DNA from: Bryobacteraceae bacterium
GTDB lineage: Bacteria > Acidobacteriota > Terriglobia > Bryobacterales > Bryobacteraceae
Assembly (NCBI GenBank): GCA_030041495.1
Contig: JASHNT010000092.1
Span: 1-64,000 of the forward strand
Length of the DNA: 64,000 nucleotides
Direction of reading: 5' to 3'
In this document: positions 44,326 to 54,762 of the stretch, piece after piece
How positions within the stretch are numbered: the stretch's first letter is position 1
How the letters are laid out: each line of letters begins with the position of its first letter
Made by a program: the position numbers and the translations under genes
The notes under the pieces: model-generated
The model's database searches: none
What the model was told of the DNA's origin: nothing
What the model saw: only the letters and a program-made list of their open reading frames with translations

Positions 44326-45287
44326 TAACGCTTCCGCAATTTGAGCAGTAACGTGCCGGCGGCGCGGAGCGGCGCGGTGATGCGCCAGGAAAGCGAGGAT
44401 CGCAAATCCGCGATCTCTTGATTTGCCAAAGCCGGCGCTTGACAGCGAAACCGATTGATCAGATCCCAGGCCTCACCAAGCATACGTCCGCTGTACTCGC
44501 GCTGAGCCGCCAGTTCGGCCGCCAGGTCCGCGACGCGGCCCTTGACCTCCGGGGGGCCGGAGGTTTCCGGTTCTGTTGCGGGCTTGAGGCGGGCCAACTC
44601 CCGAGCCTGCCATTCAAAAAGATCCGGGTGGGCCCGATGTAGCGGAGCCTGGACCTTCCCAGACTCGGAACGAAGTTGCTCAAGTGTTGACGTGGCCTGC
44701 CGGTCCACGAACAGCAACATGTTCTGGCGATACCATGCAGGGATTCCGGTATCGCACCATAACCTCGGCCGGAGAAGATCGACTACTTCAAAACCGGCTT
44801 GATCGAAGAGCTTCTGCCAGTACTCAGGCGGCTGCTCGTTAACATGATTGAGACCTCCCTGGCCAGGAATGGCCGCCGAAAAGAGGATTACGCCGGAATG
44901 CCGAGTACAGTTCGCCACGAGCTGAGCGGCATCCTCAGGAGGAAGGTGCTCGGCAGTCTCCAGGCACAGAACTAAATCGAACTTGCGTCGAAGGTCAATC
45001 GGCCGGCCTAACGACATGTGAAGTATGGTCGCTTCCGGAACAAGCAACTCATTCGCACTGAAGGTTTCGATTTCGACTCCGAGAGTCCCCCGGCCGGGCT
45101 TGGCTTGCGCGGCCTGCATCCAGGTGCCTATGCCACAGCCGAGGTCTAAAACGGAATCGATCCTCAAAAGCTGGTCAAGGATTTCGAACACTCGCGCTGC
45201 CGCGTACCGATTCTGTTTCAACAACTGCCGATGCTCAGTCAGATGCGAATGAGGCGGGGCAAGGACGACGGTGGACTGTGCGCTCAT
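44325..45287 (-). CDS. SAM-dependent methyltransferase
   Basis: 320 residues. The N-terminal ~180 are a class I methyltransferase: motif I VLDLGCGIGTWMQAAQA, LGVEIETFSANELLVP, FDLVLCLETAEHLPPEDAAQ and VILFSAAIPGQGGLNHVNEQ, typical of FkbM/Methyltransf_23-like enzymes in glycan loci. The last ~100 residues are helical with a coiled-coil stretch (DLAAELAAQREYSGRMLGEA). The stop overlaps the next gene's start. The acceptor is probably a sugar in the same glycan; this is inference from context. Confidence 0.85.
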   Translation of the reverse strand: MSAQSTVVLAPPHSHLTEHRQLLKQNRYAAARVFEILDQLLRIDSVLDLGCGIGTWMQAAQAKPGRGTLGVEIETFSANELLVPEATILHMSLGRPIDLRRKFDLVLCLETAEHLPPEDAAQLVANCTRHSGVILFSAAIPGQGGLNHVNEQPPEYWQKLFDQAGFEVVDLLRPRLWCDTGIPAWYRQNMLLFVDRQATSTLEQLRSESGKVQAPLHRAHPDLFEWQARELARLKPATEPETSGPPEVKGRVADLAAELAAQREYSGRMLGEAWDLINRFRCQAPALANQEIADLRSSLSWRITAPLRAAGTLLLKLRKR

Positions 45288-45490
45288 CGTTTCGAGTCAC
45301 CACCCAGACGGTGCCTGGCGCCGAGCGGGTCTTCTTCCCAGGATAATTCAGAGCGGTATCGAATGGGAATTAAAGCGCAAATAAAACCCCACCCATAGAC
45401 AAACTGGAATGCATGTGATCCCGGGGACGAAAGCCCTCGACTTAGTGGCTTAACATTCCGACGAGCGCATTGGCCATTGAGCAAAGGCAC

Positions 45491-45937
45491 TTACGCCAAT
45501 TTCGCCCGAACGCGCTCGCTCAGGGCCTTGCCGTCGATGCGCTTGCCGGCCAGCTTGGCCTGAGCGGCTTTCATGACCACCCCCATTTGTTTGAGCGACG
45601 CTCCGGGCGTCTCGGCGATAGCGGCGGTGACGGCCGAATCCATCTCAGCTTCGCTGGGCGCAGCGGGCATGTAGGACTCGATGATCTTGATCTCGGCTTC
45701 CTCTTTTTCGGCCAGCTCCGCGCGGCCACCTTTGCGGAACAGGTCGGCCGACTCGTGGCGCTGCTTCACCAAGGTGTTTAGCACCTGCAGTTCGGAAGTC
45801 TCATCCAGAGGTTTCATGGAGTCGATCTCGTGCTTTTTGAGCGCGGTCTTTAGCATACGCAGCGCGCTCAAGCGCAGTTCCTCGTGGCCCTTCATGGCCG
45901 CCACCATGTCGGATTGAATCTGGTCGAGAAGAGGCAT
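45491..45937 (-). CDS. yqeY: GatB/YqeY domain protein
   Basis: ATG 45937 gives 148 residues, the standard YqeY size. Features: LLDQIQSDMVAAMKGHEELR, LRMLKTALKKHEI, VKQRHESADLFRKGGRAELA, IIESYMPAAPSEAEM and GVVMKAAQAKLAGKRIDGKA. The domain is homologous to the tRNA-binding tail of GatB; YqeY itself has no settled function and is often near translation genes or rpoD. The longer frame upstream is not family-like. Confidence 0.92.
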   Translation of the reverse strand: MPLLDQIQSDMVAAMKGHEELRLSALRMLKTALKKHEIDSMKPLDETSELQVLNTLVKQRHESADLFRKGGRAELAEKEEAEIKIIESYMPAAPSEAEMDSAVTAAIAETPGASLKQMGVVMKAAQAKLAGKRIDGKALSERVRAKLA

Positions 45938-46247
45938 GTCTCTAATCAGTTTATCTGCAATCGAGCGGGCAGGGGCCCGGTTACGGCTAAAAGACGCTCT
46001 GCAGCAGCCAGGAGGTGTGCATTCCAAATCGCGCACCGAGGCTGGTCGCGGAAAAAGTGGCCGGGGAACTCAGGGGCACCAAAGCGAGTCCGACGAATCC
46101 GGTGGGAATAGTTGCGTTAGCTCCGGTCGTGGGCAGTTTGGCCATCTCGAACGCAGGCACGCACCACAACGTCAACACGATTGAGGCGGCGACGCTCGCA
46201 AATTGTCGGGAGGAGATGACCGGTTGCGCAATAAAGCGCAACGGCGC
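45938..46247. other. Stretch without a supported gene
   Basis: Two opposing short frames cover this stretch (45987-46241 minus, 46015-46281 plus). The minus one is Ala/Val/Ser-rich and might encode an exported peptide, but it has no ribosome binding site and no family. It separates the phosphatase gene from yqeY. Confidence 0.3.
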
Positions 46248-46870
46248 TTATAACAGCTCGCCCGGCCGGTCGATCCAATAATCCGGCGACCACCTGGCCA
46301 TCTGCGCGGCATCGCCATAACCCCAGCGGACCGCGCAGGTGCGCACGCCGGCACGCTTACCGGCTTGCATGTCGGAGGCAGAATCGCCCAGCAGCAGGCA
46401 TTCTTCCGGCCGCGCGCCGATCGCCTCCATCGCCCGCTGGATCACATGAGGCTCCGGCTTGGCTGGAAAACCGTCCGTGCCTTGCACGTGGTCGAAATGC
46501 CGGATCAAGCCGAACTGCTCCAGGATGGCGCGGGTCGTCGGCGTACCTTTGGTGGTGGCCGTCGTTTTCTTTCCCGGCAATCCACCGAGCATTTCTTCGA
46601 TGCCCGGATAAACCCGCGTGGCCGCGTGCTTGCGCTCGGGATAGACGCGGCGGTAGTGCGCGATCAGATCGTCGATCTCGCCCGGCTCGAAACCCAGGTC
46701 CAGATACATGTCCAACAGATGCACTCCGATGTAACGGCGAAGATCGACCGCGGTGACGCTGGTGCACCCCGCGCGGCGAGTGTTTCGAGAATCGCGCTGG
46801 AGATATCGGCCGCGGAATCGACCAGGGTACCGTCCAGGTCGAAGATGTAGACGCGAAACTGAGGTATCAA
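46248..46870 (-). pseudogene. Phosphoglycolate-phosphatase-like HAD hydrolase with a frameshift
   Basis: The frame from TTG 46870 has the HAD nucleophile motif YIFDLDGTLVDSAADI and breaks near base 46768; the next frame continues TAVDLRRYIGVHLLDMYLDL, then GLPGKKTTATTKGTPTTRAI (motif II Thr), KPEPHVIQRAMEAIGARPEE (motif III Lys) and LLLGDSASDMQAGKRAGVRT (motif IV). One extra C in CCCC (46767-46770) restores a ~207-residue Gph-type enzyme that would remove phosphate from 2-phosphoglycolate or a similar small phosphate. All HAD motifs are intact, favouring an assembly error. It follows ftsH by 12 bases on the same strand. Confidence 0.82.
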
Positions 46871-46882
46871 AACCTGCTAAGG

Positions 46883-48799
<1,917 letters not shown>

Positions 48800-48859
48800 G
48801 CCTACTCCCACAAAGAATGTGCCGCTATCCCTAAAGACGCTGACTGGGGTGTAAATGAT

Positions 48860-50326
48860 TCATAACCCCACTTCTTTTCTCTTCCCAGTGCGCTCTTCCG
48901 GCGTGTGGCCGTCTGGCGATAACCCGGAGGCCGGCTCTTCCCAAATCCGGAGCCACAATCCGGACCCGCGCGCGCCTTGCGCATCCGCAGCCGCGCCGAA
49001 TTCCCTGGTCCACAAGATCTTGGACCCATTCGTAACAATCGGCCATAAATCCCGCTTCCAGGAGGGAATCCGCGCTTTCTGAAACATTTCTTTGAGCTTT
49101 TGGTCTCGTGCATACCCCCAGGGCCGGTAATGGTCGCCATCCTTCCAGCCCCGTAATTCGAGCAGGGCAGAAGCCTGCCCTTTCCACTTCAGCCTAGCAC
49201 AGCCTGCCGGACCCGATTGGCGCTTGCCCCGGCGCCCGTCTAGCTCCGCGCCAAGCACCTCCAGGCAAACCGAGCCGCCATCCCAGGCGTAGCGGGCTAG
49301 CAGACCGGACACGGCTTCGATCCGGATTGCCGCCGGCTCTTCGACCCGAGCGGGAGGCGCGAAGCGCAGCCACCCGAAAGACCGCTGAACCGTCAAGCCC
49401 GGTAGTTCCAGGCATCCTGAGCCTCTTCGGGAACCGGCCAGCTCCAGAACGCGCTCCACATGCTCGAATTCGGCCGCTCTTCCCCCGGCGCGACGGATTA
49501 GTTCTCGGACCAGCCGGCGAGAGACCGCTCGGGGAAGGCGGGCAAGGACGCCCGCTTCAGTCTCGACGCTTCCGCCTCCGAACACCGCCGTCTTCTGGGC
49601 GAGCTTCCGGATCTTGGCGCTCCACCAGCGCTCCTCTTCGCCAGCCAGATCCGCCATCCGGGCCAGAGAACCACGCAGCTCAGGATTCCACTCCCTTTCG
49701 AGCTCCGGCAGCAGAACGTGCCGGATGCGGTTGCGCGTGAACCGGGATTCCTGGTTGCTCGCGTCCTCTCGCCATCGAATCCCTTGCCCGCGCAAAAAGG
49801 CTTCGATCTCGGCGCGCGAAACCTCCAGCAGCGGCCGGATCAAACCCTCCCGCGTGACCGGCAGAATCCCGGCGAGCCCGGCCAGCCCGGATCCGCGCAG
49901 CATCCGGAACAGAACCGTCTCTGCCTGATCGTCCCGAGTATGACCGGTTGCCAGGCAGTCGGCCTTCCCTTCCCGGATCAACTTCGCGAAAAACTCGAGG
50001 CGGGCGCGCCGCGCGGCCTGCTCCAGATTGCCCGCCCCATCGCCGAACCGCTCTTCTTGACGAAATAACGGCAGCCCGCACTGCGCAGCCAGTCGCTCCA
50101 CGAATTTTTCGTCGTCGTCGGAGGCCGCTCCACGCAACTTGTGATTCAGGTGCGCCACTCCCGCGAGCCTTGCGCCCACGCAAGGCGCGACTTCGGCCAG
50201 CGCCAGCAACAAAAAAACCGAATCCGCGCCGCCCGACACCGCGGCGATCACGCGGTCGCCGGGGCGCAGCATGTTATAACGGGAAATCGCCGTGAGTACA
50301 GCCGAAAACACCACGAATGCCTTCAT
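48860..50326 (-). CDS. tilS: tRNA(Ile)-lysidine synthase
   Basis: 488 residues. The N-type ATP pyrophosphatase motif SGGADS is at 31-36; GVAHLNHKLRG and CLATGHTRDDQAETVLFRML follow, and the C-terminal TilS domain contains WKDGDHYRPWG and LKEMFQKARIPSWKRDLWPI. The enzyme puts lysidine on C34 of tRNA-Ile(CAU) so that it reads AUA. ATG 50326 gives the usual N-terminal length but overlaps the divergent kinase gene by 35 bases; ATG 50272 would avoid this but leave only 12 residues before the loop. Downstream is ftsH. Confidence 0.94.
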   Translation of the reverse strand: MKAFVVFSAVLTAISRYNMLRPGDRVIAAVSGGADSVFLLLALAEVAPCVGARLAGVAHLNHKLRGAASDDDEKFVERLAAQCGLPLFRQEERFGDGAGNLEQAARRARLEFFAKLIREGKADCLATGHTRDDQAETVLFRMLRGSGLAGLAGILPVTREGLIRPLLEVSRAEIEAFLRGQGIRWREDASNQESRFTRNRIRHVLLPELEREWNPELRGSLARMADLAGEEERWWSAKIRKLAQKTAVFGGGSVETEAGVLARLPRAVSRRLVRELIRRAGGRAAEFEHVERVLELAGSRRGSGCLELPGLTVQRSFGWLRFAPPARVEEPAAIRIEAVSGLLARYAWDGGSVCLEVLGAELDGRRGKRQSGPAGCARLKWKGQASALLELRGWKDGDHYRPWGYARDQKLKEMFQKARIPSWKRDLWPIVTNGSKILWTREFGAAADAQGARGSGLWLRIWEEPASGLSPDGHTPEERTGKRKEVGL

Positions 50327-51761
50327 TGTAAGCCTCGATGTGGGGACATCCTCGGTGCGCGCGCTGCTTTACGATTCCGGCGCGCGCCAGATGGAAGGCT
50401 ACGGCGCGCATATCGCTTACAAGGTCCGCACCACCCCCGGCGGCGGCGCGGAGATCGATCCGGAGGAGCTCGCCCAGCATTCCATCGACTGTCTGGATGA
50501 GCTGCATCGCCAGGTTCAAGAGGCGGGATTCAAAATCGCCGCGGTCACGGGCAGCGCTTTCTGGCACAGCTTCTGCGGAGTAGATACAGAAGGCAAACCC
50601 ACGCTGCCGATTCTGCATCTGCTGGATACGCGCAGCGCGGCTGAGGTCGGCCGCGTTCCCGAGACCCACTCGGCCACCGGCTGCCCCGCGCATTCCAGCT
50701 ACTGGCCGGCCAAGCTGCTTTGGCTGGAGCGCAAGAGGCCTGCGGAATTCGCGGCCACGCGCCGGTTCTTGAGCTTTCCCGAATATCTGTTCGAAAAGCT
50801 CTTCGGCGAGGCGCGAGTCTCGACTTCCATGGCTTCCGCCAGCGGCCTCTGGAACCAGGCTGACGGCAACTACGACTCCGCCACGCTAGAGGCTCTCCCC
50901 ATCCGGCGCGAGCAACTCGCAGACCCCGCTTCAATGGACCAGCCGCTCCGCAACCTGCGCGGCGAATATCGCAAGATGTGGCCGGCCTACGCGGGTTGTC
51001 CCTGGTTCCCCGCCATCGGTGACGGAGCCGCCAATCACATCGGCAGCGGATGCCTCGCGCCCGGACAGTTTTCGCTGATGGTCGGCACCACGGGGGCGAT
51101 GCGCGCGTTCGTCTCCCCTGCAGCCATTCTCCGCGGCGGCCTGTGGTGTTACCGGCTCGACTCCAATCGCGCGCTAATGGGTGCTGCACTTTCCAATGGC
51201 GGCGATGTCTACGCCTGGTTGAAGCAAACTCTCGCCATGCCGAGGGGGATTGAGGCTCGTTTGGACGCGAGCGAGCCCGGCAGCCACGGCCTGACGTTCC
51301 TCCCGTTCCTAGCCGGGGAACGCTCGCCCTACTGGCGCGCCGACCTGCGTGGCGCGATTACCGGGTTGTCGCTCGCCACTGAGCCGTTCCACATCCTGCA
51401 CGCGGCGCTGGAATCGATTTCGCTGCGCTTCCGCGAGATTTATTGTGCGCTGTCATCCGCCGCGGGAGTTCCTTCGGAAGTCATCGCCTCCGGCGGCGCT
51501 TTACTGAATTCGCCTGCGTGGACCCAGATTATGGCGGATTCGCTCGGCCGGCCCGTGGTGGCTTCTACCGAACGGGAAGCGTCTTGCCGCGGCGCGGCGC
51601 TGTATGCTCTGGAACGCATCGGCGCCATTCCTTCGCTCGATTCGCTGTCTGCTTCGCCGGGCGCGACATTCTCTCCGCACCCGCAATTTGAAGCGGCTTA
51701 CGCCCGCTTGCTACAAGAACAGCGGTCGCTTTATTCCAAACTTTTCGAAACCAATTCATGA
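50292..51761 (+). CDS. FGGY-family carbohydrate kinase (gluconokinase/xylulokinase-like)
   Basis: GTG 50292 is the only start that keeps the phosphate-1 motif FIVSLDVGTSSVRALLYD. Later motifs: DRK-like WPAKLLWLERKRPAEF, the adenosine region VGTTGAMRAFVS, FLPFLAGERSPYWRADLRGA and VIASGGALLNSPAWTQIMAD. 489 residues fits FGGY kinases that phosphorylate sugars or sugar acids. The substrate is not certain; GERSPYW is typical of the gluconate/xylulose branch. Its start lies inside the tilS gene on the other strand. Overlaps the following phosphatase gene by 4 bases, so both are co-translated. Confidence 0.88.
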   Translation: MSTAENTTNAFIVSLDVGTSSVRALLYDSGARQMEGYGAHIAYKVRTTPGGGAEIDPEELAQHSIDCLDELHRQVQEAGFKIAAVTGSAFWHSFCGVDTEGKPTLPILHLLDTRSAAEVGRVPETHSATGCPAHSSYWPAKLLWLERKRPAEFAATRRFLSFPEYLFEKLFGEARVSTSMASASGLWNQADGNYDSATLEALPIRREQLADPASMDQPLRNLRGEYRKMWPAYAGCPWFPAIGDGAANHIGSGCLAPGQFSLMVGTTGAMRAFVSPAAILRGGLWCYRLDSNRALMGAALSNGGDVYAWLKQTLAMPRGIEARLDASEPGSHGLTFLPFLAGERSPYWRADLRGAITGLSLATEPFHILHAALESISLRFREIYCALSSAAGVPSEVIASGGALLNSPAWTQIMADSLGRPVVASTEREASCRGAALYALERIGAIPSLDSLSASPGATFSPHPQFEAAYARLLQEQRSLYSKLFETNS

Positions 51762-52312
51762 CTGAGATGGAACACGCTGATATCGAACGGCGCGCGGCGC
51801 GCGTTCGCCTGCTGCTGATGGATGTGGACGGCGTTCTGACCGACGGCCGCCTGATCAACGTCCCCGGCCCGGATGGGAAAATGGTCGAAACCAAGGCCTT
51901 CGATTCCCAGGACGGAATCTCCTTGCAATGGCTGGGATGGCACGGCATCCACACCGGAGTCATCAGCGGGCGCGTCTCGCCTGCAACCGAGGAACGCGCG
52001 CGCCAGGTCAAGATGCGCTACATCTACCAGGGGCACATCGAAAAGATTCCGATTTTAGAGGAAATTCAACAGGCGAGCGGTATTTCGCCCGGCGAAATGG
52101 CCTACGCCGGCGACGATCTTACCGACGTTGTGGTGATGCGGCGCGTCGGGCTCGCCATCGCCACCGCCAACGCCCGCCCGGAGGTGAAGCGCGCCGCGCA
52201 CTACGTGACCTCCGCTTCCGGCGGTCGCGGGGCGATTCGTGAAGTGGCGGAATTATTGTTGCGCGCGCAAGGCCGTTGGCCCGATATCCTGAAAAAATAC
52301 GAGGTGGAGTAA
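51758..52312 (+). CDS. KdsC-like HAD phosphatase
   Basis: 184 residues, compact HAD without a cap. Motif I LLLMDVDGVLTDG, motif II GVISGR, motif IV YAGDDLTDVVVMRRVG. This is the pattern of 3-deoxy-D-manno-octulosonate 8-phosphate phosphatase (KdsC), which makes KDO for lipopolysaccharide; related sugar phosphatases look the same. The first ATG (51758) overlaps the kinase stop by 4 bases; the kinase partner leaves room for another sugar phosphate as substrate. Confidence 0.88.
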   Translation: MTEMEHADIERRAARVRLLLMDVDGVLTDGRLINVPGPDGKMVETKAFDSQDGISLQWLGWHGIHTGVISGRVSPATEERARQVKMRYIYQGHIEKIPILEEIQQASGISPGEMAYAGDDLTDVVVMRRVGLAIATANARPEVKRAAHYVTSASGGRGAIREVAELLLRAQGRWPDILKKYEVE

Positions 52313-52315
52313 CGA

Positions 52316-52960
52316 GTGTCCAATAAAATCGGCATCGAAGTTACCGCAGCGACCGGACCCGGCATCCTGCACCAGCTCACCGGCGTCATCGCCGCGCATC
52401 AGGGCGACATCACCAGCGTGGAAATCGTCAATCCGCGCCACACCTACTTCGAGATCGAATTCCCGGGCGAGCCGTCCGGGCTCTTGGCTGCCCTGCGCGA
52501 ACTCGCCATCGTCCAGCAGGTTTCGCAGGTCGAGACCATGGAGAAGATCTACGGTAAGCGCATCATCATTATGGGCGGCGGAGCGCAGGTGGGCCAGGTG
52601 GCCATCGGCGCGATTACCGAGGCCGACCGCCACAACATCCGCGGCGAGCACATCTCCGTCGACACGATTCCTCTGGTCGGTGAAAAGCCGTTGGCCGACG
52701 CCGTCCGCGCCTCCGCACGCCTGCCCCGCGTTCGAGCCCTGGTGCTGGCAGGGTCGCTCATGGGCGGTGAGATCGAGCAGGCCGTTCGCGAGGTCCGCGC
52801 CCAAGGCCTGCTGGTGGTCAGCCTGAACATGGCCGGCAGCGTCCCGGAGGCTTCGGACTTGGTTGTGACAGACCCAGTGCAAGCCGGAGTGATGACCGTC
52901 ATGGCCGTCGCCGACACGGCGAAATTCTCGGTGGAGCGCCTGACGCGGAGAGTGTTTTAG
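52316..52960 (+). CDS. ACT-DUF5612 domain protein
   Basis: GTG 52316 starts 3 bases after the previous stop. Residues ~3-75 form an ACT domain (IEVTAATGPGILHQLTGVIA, VEIVNPRHTYFEIEFPG), the rest a DUF5612-like region (KRIIIMGGGAQVGQVAIGAI, HISVDTIPLVGEKPLADAV, LVLAGSLMGGEIEQAVREV). ACT domains bind small effectors such as amino acids. Proteins of this two-domain type are known mainly as uncharacterised; a regulatory role is inference. Third gene of the kinase-KdsC operon. Confidence 0.8.
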   Translation: MSNKIGIEVTAATGPGILHQLTGVIAAHQGDITSVEIVNPRHTYFEIEFPGEPSGLLAALRELAIVQQVSQVETMEKIYGKRIIIMGGGAQVGQVAIGAITEADRHNIRGEHISVDTIPLVGEKPLADAVRASARLPRVRALVLAGSLMGGEIEQAVREVRAQGLLVVSLNMAGSVPEASDLVVTDPVQAGVMTVMAVADTAKFSVERLTRRVF

Positions 52961-52987
52961 GGGCCCACGCCGCCAGCGGGCACCACC

Positions 52988-53196
52988 TCAGCGCGACGCC
53001 AAGCTGAGCCTCGTTTGCTCCGCGTTCCAGTGCTGCCACATGTCATGCTCACGACGAAAAGCATCCTCGTCGACCACGCGGAGCCCGGGGACCCAACCCC
53101 CGCGTCCGGCGTCGGCGCAAGGATCATCCGGTAAGCGTGTTTTGCCAGTGCGTCTCTCGGCATCTGGGCTTCAAGCGGTGGGAACACATCGAGCAT
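52988..53196 (-). pseudogene. Short coding remnant with a frameshift
   Basis: The minus-strand frame from 53196 reads MLDVFPPLEAQMPRDALAKH and AYRMILAPTPDAG; the next frame continues GWVPGLRVVDEDAFRREHD, MWQHWNAEQTRL to a stop at 52988. One extra C in CCCCC (53097-53101) joins them. Both halves are protein-like but no family is recognised. It is upstream-truncated (a stop precedes it) and follows the TIGR03435 gene on the same strand. It could be a short gene or the end of a lost one. Confidence 0.35.
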
Positions 53197-53229
53197 GCCC
53201 CATGTTGGCAGATCTTTGGTCGGTGTCAG

Positions 53230-54045
53230 TCAGTTGGCTGATGGCGTCTGCTCGGCATCATCCACCACCAGCACATCGGCGGTGCCCTTTCGCCGTTCAA
53301 TATGCAGGCCAAGCTTGTCCATTGCATCGAACATCGAAGGTCCCTCTTGGCCTTCCATGCGTTGCTGCTGGGTGATCCATTGGAGCGTGAAATCGTAGCT
53401 GCCGGTAAGGCCGGTTGTGTCAATCACGGGGCCTTCGGGAAAGTACGCCGACGACAAGGTCTGGAGCTGCTGCGCCAATTGAGCGGTAGTCATGTTCTCG
53501 CAAACCGCCGTGGTGACGCCATTCTCGCCGAACATGCTGCGCCTGCACCCCGACTGGCTCCCGCTGCCCGCCGGCACCGGGTGAATCGTAAGCCCGCCCT
53601 TGCCCATCTCAAGCGCGTAAATGGAAATTTGTCTTGGTTCCCGGTGTACGCGAAGCTTGAACCGGTTTGCCAACAAGTTCTGCAACATGGCCGGAACATC
53701 CTCCTGCTTTGCTTCGGATGGAACCTTGGCGACGATGTCAAAACGCGGCACGTCGGCGACGCCACCCCGCGGGTTCATCAGCCATTGCGGCCCGTCCATT
53801 TGGCGCCCGCCGATTCCATAGGCGATCATGATGATCTCTTTTAGCTGCCGGTTGGCGATCCCCAAGGTCGTGCCCGGCGCCACGTTGAGCGTGGGCACAA
53901 AGCTGTCGAGAATCGTATCGGGCGAGGAGCGGCGCACGGTTGCGACTTCAAACTCGGGCCGCTTGGCGTCCTGCGCTTGAGCTGCCAGCGCAGCCAAAAC
54001 CAGCGCCCAGATTGTGACAGATGATTTTGTGGCAAATGATTTCAC
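53230..54045 (-). CDS. TIGR03435-type secreted protein
   Basis: GTG 54045 is chosen because AGGAGG lies 5 bases upstream. Signal peptide: SFATKSSVTIWALVLAALAA. The mature protein begins RPEFEVATVRRSSPD, the hallmark start of the TIGR03435 family of Solibacter-type Acidobacteria, and carries FDIVAKVPSEAKQEDVPAML, LLANRFKLRVHREPRQI and VIDTTGLTGSYDFTLQW, all typical. Family members are often encoded near M56/BlaR-type peptidases, but none is here. Function unknown. Confidence 0.92.
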   Translation of the reverse strand: MKSFATKSSVTIWALVLAALAAQAQDAKRPEFEVATVRRSSPDTILDSFVPTLNVAPGTTLGIANRQLKEIIMIAYGIGGRQMDGPQWLMNPRGGVADVPRFDIVAKVPSEAKQEDVPAMLQNLLANRFKLRVHREPRQISIYALEMGKGGLTIHPVPAGSGSQSGCRRSMFGENGVTTAVCENMTTAQLAQQLQTLSSAYFPEGPVIDTTGLTGSYDFTLQWITQQQRMEGQEGPSMFDAMDKLGLHIERRKGTADVLVVDDAEQTPSAN

Positions 54046-54210
54046 ACACACCTCCTGGCATTTTCATGCCCAGCCTCTGGGCGCACCAGTATCCGTCAAA
54101 TTTGGTTGGAGACAGCGCATCCTCCGCTTGCGCCCGTCATTTGAGTATGACAGAAACCTGCACTCTAGTCCGGTCCAAACGTGATACGGTGTCCTTCAAA
54201 AGGAGTCCCG

Positions 54211-54722
54211 ATGACGGCAAAATATTTGAGCATGGCGTTGCCTATGGTCCTCGCTCTTTCCTGCTTGCCAGCCGCGGCGCAGAAAGTAGTCAACCGGAGA
54301 TTAAGGGATCGCGCACAGATCGAAACGCTGATGTGGCAGTACGTGCGCGCCCTGGACACCGAGAACGCCGATGCCTACGCGGCGCTGTACACTCCGGATG
54401 GGCAGTTCGGCAGCGGGTCGAGCGCGGTCAAGGGACGGGACGCGCTAAAGAAGATGATCAACGATCTCCGCCAGCGTGGCGCGGAGACAGAAGCAAATAG
54501 CGGCCAGAAAAGGCCGCCCATGTATCACGTGCTCACCAACACGTATGTGGAATTCATCACCGGAATCATGCGCGCATGCAAGCGTACTGGATGACCGTGT
54601 TCGGCGCGGGCGCTCAGAATGCTCCGCCTCGCATCGCGGCCGCCGGGCGGGAAGTGGATGAGCTGGTGCGCGTGGACGGCCACTGGCTGATCAAATTGCG
54701 CGACGTCTCGCCCAAGGATTGA
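54211..54722 (+). pseudogene. Secreted SnoaL/DUF4440-like protein with a frameshift
   Basis: ATG 54211 has AAAGGAG upstream and starts a signal peptide (MALPMVLALSCLPAAAQ). The mature part is a SnoaL-like alpha+beta barrel: IETLMWQYVRALDTENADAY, LYTPDGQFGSGSSAVKGRDA, YHVLTNTYVEFI. The frame then breaks at ~54562 and hits a stop at 54594; the next frame continues HARMQAYWMTVFGAGAQN and ends VDGHWLIKLRDVSPKD at 54722. One extra G at 54562-54563 restores it. The product would be a small extracytoplasmic ligand-binding or isomerase-like protein. Confidence 0.78.
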
Positions 54723-54762
54723 GCTTGCGCAGGCAACGAATTACTCGACTATGCCGCCGTGG

